From Velthaea sp965214335 (GTDB lineage: Bacteria; Vulcanimicrobiota; Vulcanimicrobiia; Vulcanimicrobiales; Vulcanimicrobiaceae), in contig CBDCBO010000005.1 of assembly GCA_965214335.1 (NCBI GenBank), forward strand, positions 558,001-622,000: 64,000 nt of DNA. Direction: 5' to 3'. Shown in pieces: positions 59,718-64,000 of this stretch (position 1 is its first letter; each line of letters opens with the position of its first letter). A program made the position numbers and the translations under genes. Below the pieces are notes generated by a model. That model did no database searches, had not been told where the DNA came from, and saw only the letters and a program-made list of their open reading frames with translations.

Positions 59718-60056
59718 CTAGGCGACGCACTCGCCCTCAGCCGGAGCGTAAGCGGGACATCTGCCGCCGGCGCGGATGACCGCCGTGTAGACGAATCCGT
59801 TTCTGCCGACCACGATACCGACGAGCGCGCGTCCGTGCAGCGCGACGTCGTCGCGCATGGCAGCCGTTCCGCGGTGCGCTGCGGACGGCGTGGAAAGTCC
59901 GCTGCGGCATGCCGCCGGCAATGCGAGCGCGGCTCCCCGAACGAGTGCGACGCTCAGGGTCAAGACCGGCGCCGCGCGCGCCGGCTCGGCATTCGCGCTG
60001 CGTTTACGGCGGCCGTTCGGCCGGGGAAGGGGCGTATCGTGTCGTAGCTGCTGCAT
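59718..60056 (-). CDS. Doubtful exported protein, possibly TonB-tail-like
   Basis: The 560-bp stretch 59632-60191 between cysK and the asparaginase gene holds one plausible minus frame. From ATG at 60056 (frame open to 60143) it gives 112 residues with a weak hydrophobic segment (VLTLSVALVRGAALALPAA) and an end reading LVGIVVGRNGFVYTAVIRAGGRCP. That ending vaguely resembles a TonB C-terminal domain. No ribosome binding site. May be non-coding; the rest of the stretch shows nothing I can name. Confidence 0.3.
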   Translation of the reverse strand: MQQLRHDTPLPRPNGRRKRSANAEPARAAPVLTLSVALVRGAALALPAACRSGLSTPSAAHRGTAAMRDDVALHGRALVGIVVGRNGFVYTAVIRAGGRCPAYAPAEGECVA

Positions 60057-60191
60057 GCTCGAATCATCGCAGGCGGTCCGGTGGCGAACCACGCACAGCC
60101 GTACGCGCCGCCCGGACACTTTGCCGGACATCGTGCGGCCCAAATGCGTAACGCGCCAGGTCAGTCGGCGCGAGCGGTGTTAAGTAGCAGC

Positions 60192-61208
60192 ATGCTGTCG
60201 GGACTTCCCTTTGTCGGCGTGACGCGCGGCCGCCGGCTCGAGTCGGTGCATGCCGTCGCGGCCTGTGCAGCGGATGTCCACGGGAATGTTGTGTTGCAGA
60301 TCGGCACGATCGACGAACCGGTGTTCTTGCGTTCGGCGGCCAAACCGTTCATCACGGCTGCAGGTGTTGCCGCCGGAACCGTAAGCCGGTTCGGCTTCGA
60401 CGACCGCGAGTTGTGCGTCATGTCGGCGTCCCATCAAGGCGAACCGTTTCATATCGACGCGGTTCGTTCGATCCTGACCAAGATCGGCGCCACCGAAGAT
60501 GACTTGCGTTGCGGCGCCCATGCGCCGGCTTACGGTCCGGCCGCGGCGGCGTTGACCGCGCGCGGTGAACCGCCGAGCCCGCTACATAACAATTGCTCGG
60601 GCAAACACGCCGGCATTCTCGCGCTGGCGCGCGTTCTGGGTGCGCCGTTGACCGGTTACCTCGATCCGGCGCATCCGGCGGAGCGAGCCATCCTCGCGTT
60701 CTGCGAGCGCATCAGCGACGACATGTTCGGTGCCGATCGGATCGGCGTTGACGGCTGCGGTATCCCCGTCTATGCCACGTCGCTTCGAAACGCGGCGCGG
60801 TCGTTCGCGCGGCTGGCGACGCTCGCCGACCTTTTGCCGGCGGACGCCGCGGCGCTGGCGCGGGTGCGCTCGGCCATCTTGGCAGCACCGGAGTACATCC
60901 GCGGCACCGGCGGGTTCGACACCGACCTGATCCGGAGCGGCCGGGGGCGGATCGTCGCGAAGTCCGGCGCGGAGGCCGTACATGCCAGCGCTCTGCTCGA
61001 CCGTCATGTCGGACTGGTCGTCAAAGTCGTTGACGGAGCGGCGCGCGCCGCAGCCCCGGCTACGCTCAGCTTGCTCGTCCAATTGGGCGCCCTCGACGCA
61101 GCGCAAGTGGCGGACCTGTCGGCGCATGCCCGGGTAACGGTGCGCAACGTCGCCGGCACCGCCGTCGGAGAGGTCGCAACGCTCGCTGCCGTCGCATCGG
61201 AGCGTTGA
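60192..61208 (+). CDS. Asparaginase (AnsA/asparaginase II family)
   Basis: 338 residues from ATG at 60192; earlier starts (60081) overlap the doubtful minus frame, and the true start is uncertain. Typical stretches: LRSAAKPFITAAGV, CVMSASHQGEPFHIDAVRSILTKIG, PLHNNCSGKHAGILALARVLG, VDGCGIPVYATSLRNAARSFARLA and GTGGFDTDLIRSGRGRIVAKSGAEAVHA. This is the family of thermolabile/Rhizobium-type asparaginases (unrelated to the E. coli fold), hydrolysing asparagine to aspartate. Confidence 0.9.
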   Translation: MLSGLPFVGVTRGRRLESVHAVAACAADVHGNVVLQIGTIDEPVFLRSAAKPFITAAGVAAGTVSRFGFDDRELCVMSASHQGEPFHIDAVRSILTKIGATEDDLRCGAHAPAYGPAAAALTARGEPPSPLHNNCSGKHAGILALARVLGAPLTGYLDPAHPAERAILAFCERISDDMFGADRIGVDGCGIPVYATSLRNAARSFARLATLADLLPADAAALARVRSAILAAPEYIRGTGGFDTDLIRSGRGRIVAKSGAEAVHASALLDRHVGLVVKVVDGAARAAAPATLSLLVQLGALDAAQVADLSAHARVTVRNVAGTAVGEVATLAAVASER

Positions 61209-61225
61209 CGTCCCGCTCGGCTACG

Positions 61226-61672
61226 TTAGCTTTCTCCATTGCGCTGCTGCGCAGCGTTATCGAGCGTCCGTTCGAGTAGCTCGGCGAGTTGCTTTTGATC
61301 CGCTTCGGAGAGGGCTGCTAAGGCGGGCGGGGATTGTTCGAAACGCTCTTCGAGCTTTCGTCGCAAACGCTTACCCGGACCCGTCAGAGCTACGCACTTC
61401 ACCCGCCGGTCGTGCTCGGCGGGGCGGCGCTCGACCAGGCCGCCCGATTGCAGCCGATCGACGATCCCGGTGGCGTTCGATGCGTCGCACCACAGCTCAG
61501 TTGCCAACGCTTTCATCGTAATCGAACCAGCGGCCGGAATCACATGGAGGGCGTGTGACATTTGCGGCGTGATCCCGTACTCGGCGGCGATGTCGTTCAT
61601 CCAATATTTTTGAGACTGCAGAACATCGATGAACGCGCGCCAGAGGCCGAGCCTATACTTGACAAGTACCAT
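61226..61672 (-). CDS. MarR-family transcriptional regulator
   Basis: 148 residues. Winged HTH: MSHALHVIPAAGSITMKALATELWCDASNATGIVDRLQSGGLVERRPAEHDRRVKCVALTGPGKRL, the MarR signature. The palindrome at 61656-61668 lies in its first codons. It is divergent from an ECF sigma factor and an RND pump and probably represses them and itself. The ligand is unknown. Confidence 0.93.
   Translation of the reverse strand: MVLVKYRLGLWRAFIDVLQSQKYWMNDIAAEYGITPQMSHALHVIPAAGSITMKALATELWCDASNATGIVDRLQSGGLVERRPAEHDRRVKCVALTGPGKRLRRKLEERFEQSPPALAALSEADQKQLAELLERTLDNAAQQRNGES
61656..61668. promoter_or_regulatory. TACTTG-A-CAAGTA palindrome, putative MarR operator
   Basis: TACTTGACAAGTA is a perfect 6+1+6 dyad at the 5' end of the marR-like gene. 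TATACTT (61654-61660) is also inverted as AAGTATA (61680-61686) around the start codon and the gap to the sigma gene. The AT-rich gap contains TATAAGTATAA promoter-like sequence. Confidence 0.5.
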
Positions 61673-61699
61673 GTTTTATAAGTATAACCGATTTGCTTC

Positions 61700-62215
61700 A
61701 TGACTACCAGTATTTCAGCCACGAGCGATGTCGAACTATGGTACCTGCGCTATGCGACGCGGCTGCGCCGGGTCACCCGGCGTATCGTCGGCAACGAGCA
61801 CGACGCCGAAGATGCCACGCAGGACGCTTTTCTCGCCGCGTTCCGCGCGCACAGCCGCTACCGGCCGGAGTCCGATCCTTATCCGTGGCTGGCGCGTATC
61901 GCGACGCGCAAGGCGCTGACCATCGCGGGTCAGCGGCCGGCGGGGCGCAGCGGCGCCCCGCCGGATGCGCTGCTCGCGCCGTCGGCCGAAGATGAGGCGC
62001 TCGCATCCGACCAGGCACGCTACGTTGCTCGCTTACTCGCAAGCGAAATTCCGGTCGCGCTGCATCTCGTTCACGGTCTACGGTTTCGTGATGTAAGCGA
62101 GCGGCTGGGCATACCGGCCGCCACCGCCGCAACCCGTATCCGGCGTGGAAAGCGCCGGCTGCGCGTTTTGCTCCAGGCAATCACTAACGACGCTCAGAGG
62201 TCGAAAATAGCGTGA
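61700..62215 (+). CDS. ECF (sigma-70 family) sigma factor
   Basis: 171 residues with region 2 (LRRVTRRIVGNEHDAEDATQDAFLAAFRAHSRYRPESDPYPWLARIATRKAL) and region 4 (FRDVSERLGIPAATAATRIRRGKRRLR) of small ECF sigma factors. No anti-sigma gene is next to it. Its stop overlaps the start of the RND pump gene by 4 bp, an unusual coupling of a sigma factor directly to a pump. Confidence 0.92.
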   Translation: MTTSISATSDVELWYLRYATRLRRVTRRIVGNEHDAEDATQDAFLAAFRAHSRYRPESDPYPWLARIATRKALTIAGQRPAGRSGAPPDALLAPSAEDEALASDQARYVARLLASEIPVALHLVHGLRFRDVSERLGIPAATAATRIRRGKRRLRVLLQAITNDAQRSKIA

Positions 62216-64000
62216 TCGAGTTTTTTCTCAAGCGGCCGATTTTTGCATCGGTTTGCTCGCTGGTCATCCTTCTTTTAGGCTTAGTCTGCATTCCGCTTTT
62301 GCCGATCGCACAGTTTCCGATCGTGGCGCCGCCGACCATCACGGTCACGGCAACCTACACCGGCGCCAGCGCGCAGGCGGTCGAAGCCTCGGTGACCACA
62401 CCACTGGAACAGGCGATCAACGGCGTGCAAGGCCTGCGGTACATTAGTTCGCAGTCGGGAAATGACGGTTCGAGTTCGATCACCTGCGTGTTCGAGCTGG
62501 GGCGCGATCTCGATCAGGCGGCCAACGACGTTCAGAATGCGGTAAATCTGGCCAACGGCCGGCTACCCAACGAGATCAAACAGACCGGCGTCACCGTCAG
62601 TAAGAACTCGACATCGAGCTATGTGATGGCGATCGGCATGGTCTCCAACGGCAAAATGTCGGCAACCGATCTCAGTAACTACATCGATCTCAACGTCGCC
62701 AACGAGTTGCGCCGCATCACCGGCATCGGCAACGTCCAGATTTTCGGCGAACGCAAGTACGCGATGCGGCTGTGGGTCGACCCCAAGAAAATGGCCGACA
62801 ACGGCATTAGCGCGAGCGACGTCGTGAACGCGCTGCAGGATCAGAACGTGCAAGTCGCTTCGGGTGCCGTCGGCGCGTCCCCGACGACGGGCCATAATCC
62901 GTACTACTTGTCCGTTCGGGCGACCGGCCGGCTGACGTCGCCCGATCAGTTCGCCAACGTCATCTTGAAAACCAATGCGGACGGCGGTTTCGTCCGGGTC
63001 AGCGACGTCGGCCGCACCGAGCTTGGTGCCGAAAACTACGCGAGCGACTTGCGGTTCGACCATCAACCCTCGATCGGCATCGGCATCCAGCAATTACCGA
63101 CCGGAAACGCGCTGCAGATCTCGCGCGATGTGAAGGCCGAGATGGAGCATCTGCAGCGCGAGTTTCCGCCCGGTGTGACCTTCAAGATTGCGTTCGATTC
63201 GACCGACTTCGTGCGCGATTCGATTCGTGATGTCACCCAGACGCTGCTCATCGCGATCGTGCTCGTCGTCGCGGTCATCTACCTGTTTCTGCAGGATTGG
63301 CGCACCACGCTGATTCCCTCGATCACGATTCCCATTTCGCTGATCGGCACGTTCGCGTTGATGAAAGTGTTCGGGTTCTCCATCAACACCCTGACGCTCT
63401 TCGGGTTGACGCTTGCGACCGGATTAGTCGTCGATGACGCGATCGTCGTGATCGAAAACATCGCGCGTTTCATTCAAGAGAAGAAGATGCCGCCGACGCA
63501 AGCGGCGCTCGAGGCGATGCGCGAGATCAGCGGCGCCGTGGTAGCCACGTCGCTCGTGTTGCTCGCCGTCTTCATTCCGGTCGGATTCTTCCCCGGCACG
63601 ACCGGACAGCTCTACAAGCAATTCGCGCTGACGATCGCGATCTCGATCGCTATTTCGCTCTTCAACGCCTTAACGCTGACTCCGGTGTTGTCGGCCTTAC
63701 TGCTCGGCCATGTCGAGCGGCCCAAGAACGGCTTCTTCCGTGGCGTCAATCGCATCATTGACGGCACGCGGAGACGCTACGACCACGTTTTACCCAGCGT
63801 CATCAAACGCTACCCGATCGTGCTCGTACTCTTCGTCGTCGCGCTGGGTGCGACGGCGTATCTCTTCACCACGACACCGACCGGTTTTGTTCCCGACGAA
63901 GATCAAGGGTATCTCATCGTGTCCTCACAAGCCGCTGAAGGCACCTCGGCGGACACGATGCTCGTGGCGCGCAAGAAAATTGAAAACGTGTTGTTCGGCG
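62212..64000 (+). CDS. RND efflux transporter, HAE1 family (AcrB/MexB-like), 3' end missing
   Basis: GTG at 62212 overlaps the sigma-factor stop. The frame stays open to the window end, giving 596 of about 1040 residues. MIEFFLKRPIFASVCSLVILLLGL is the first membrane helix, followed by the porter domain (PPTITVTATYTGASAQAVEASVTTPLEQAING), and TM helices 2-6 with the proton-relay aspartates in GLVVDDAIVVIENI (helix 4). No adaptor (AcrA-like) gene precedes it; one may lie downstream, beyond the window. Exports hydrophobic drugs or cell products under MarR control. Confidence 0.95.
   Translation, partial: MIEFFLKRPIFASVCSLVILLLGLVCIPLLPIAQFPIVAPPTITVTATYTGASAQAVEASVTTPLEQAINGVQGLRYISSQSGNDGSSSITCVFELGRDLDQAANDVQNAVNLANGRLPNEIKQTGVTVSKNSTSSYVMAIGMVSNGKMSATDLSNYIDLNVANELRRITGIGNVQIFGERKYAMRLWVDPKKMADNGISASDVVNALQDQNVQVASGAVGASPTTGHNPYYLSVRATGRLTSPDQFANVILKTNADGGFVRVSDVGRTELGAENYASDLRFDHQPSIGIGIQQLPTGNALQISRDVKAEMEHLQREFPPGVTFKIAFDSTDFVRDSIRDVTQTLLIAIVLVVAVIYLFLQDWRTTLIPSITIPISLIGTFALMKVFGFSINTLTLFGLTLATGLVVDDAIVVIENIARFIQEKKMPPTQAALEAMREISGAVVATSLVLLAVFIPVGFFPGTTGQLYKQFALTIAISIAISLFNALTLTPVLSALLLGHVERPKNGFFRGVNRIIDGTRRRYDHVLPSVIKRYPIVLVLFVVALGATAYLFTTTPTGFVPDEDQGYLIVSSQAAEGTSADTMLVARKKIENVLFG

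Noticed and set aside
1..64000. tRNA, rRNA, riboswitches, CRISPR arrays, IS elements and prophage
   Set aside because: Reading the gaps by eye showed no cloverleaf, no repeat-spacer array, no transposase or integrase frame and no recognisable riboswitch core. A covariance-model search would be needed to exclude small RNAs.

Overview
The window is high-GC bacterial DNA with tightly packed genes, many four-base start/stop overlaps and mixed ATG/GTG/TTG starts. It carries bacteriochlorophyll genes at three separate places: bchL near 3.3-4.1 kb; bchD, a histone H1-like gene and bchH at 8.1-14.5 kb; and bchM-acsF at 47.0-48.9 kb. The lack of a compact photosynthesis cluster, the oxygen-dependent cyclase AcsF, and the mixture of Gram-negative traits (lipoproteins, an RND pump, likely outer-membrane proteins) with LexA boxes of the Gram-positive/actinobacterial form best fit an aerobic anoxygenic phototroph of Candidatus Eremiobacterota (WPS-2, Vulcanimicrobiota). 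That assignment is an inference. No 16S rRNA, tRNA or CRISPR array was seen.

Layout. 0-7.9 kb: FeS-type photolyase, VOC protein, bchL, a micro-membrane protein with a cytidylate-kinase-like gene and an MFS pump, and a SpoIIE phosphatase with an ethylene-receptor-like copper-binding sensor. 8-14.5 kb: bchH, H1-like protein, bchD. 14.5-22.6 kb: secreted proteins of unknown function, an alpha/beta hydrolase, two acyl-CoA synthetases, an envelope protein and an SGNH esterase lipoprotein. 22.7-28.6 kb: a ribose-type ABC importer followed by a membrane-anchored phosphoesterase. 28.7-43 kb: an EAL protein, mostly catabolic enzymes (Ldh-type dehydrogenase, alcohol dehydrogenase, threonine aldolase, PaaG/PaaF/PaaK), a metallothionein-like protein, ManA, peroxiredoxin, MFS, HAD phosphatase and a DeoR regulator. 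43-47 kb: a chimeric broken propeller gene, a Gfo/Idh/MocA dehydrogenase and an old-yellow-enzyme. 47-50.3 kb: acsF, bchM and a Crp/Fnr-type regulator. 50.4-58.6 kb: all four members of the ligase-associated DNA damage response set (helicase, PdeM, ATP-dependent ligase, MBL-fold exonuclease), interrupted by NUDIX and small genes. 58.7-64 kb: cysK, asparaginase, then MarR divergent from an ECF sigma factor and an RND pump that runs off the end.

The most informative new signals are regulatory. The same palindrome, GGTGA-N6-TCACC, lies upstream of bchL, bchH and bchM, and I found it nowhere else when reading the window by eye. It suggests that one Crp/Fnr-superfamily regulator ties the scattered bch loci into a regulon. 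Two exact matches to the CGAAC-RNRY-GTTYG SOS box stand before the helicase-PdeM operon and the exonuclease gene. Three TGCAA repeats at exactly 10-bp spacing sit at the start of the DeoR gene.
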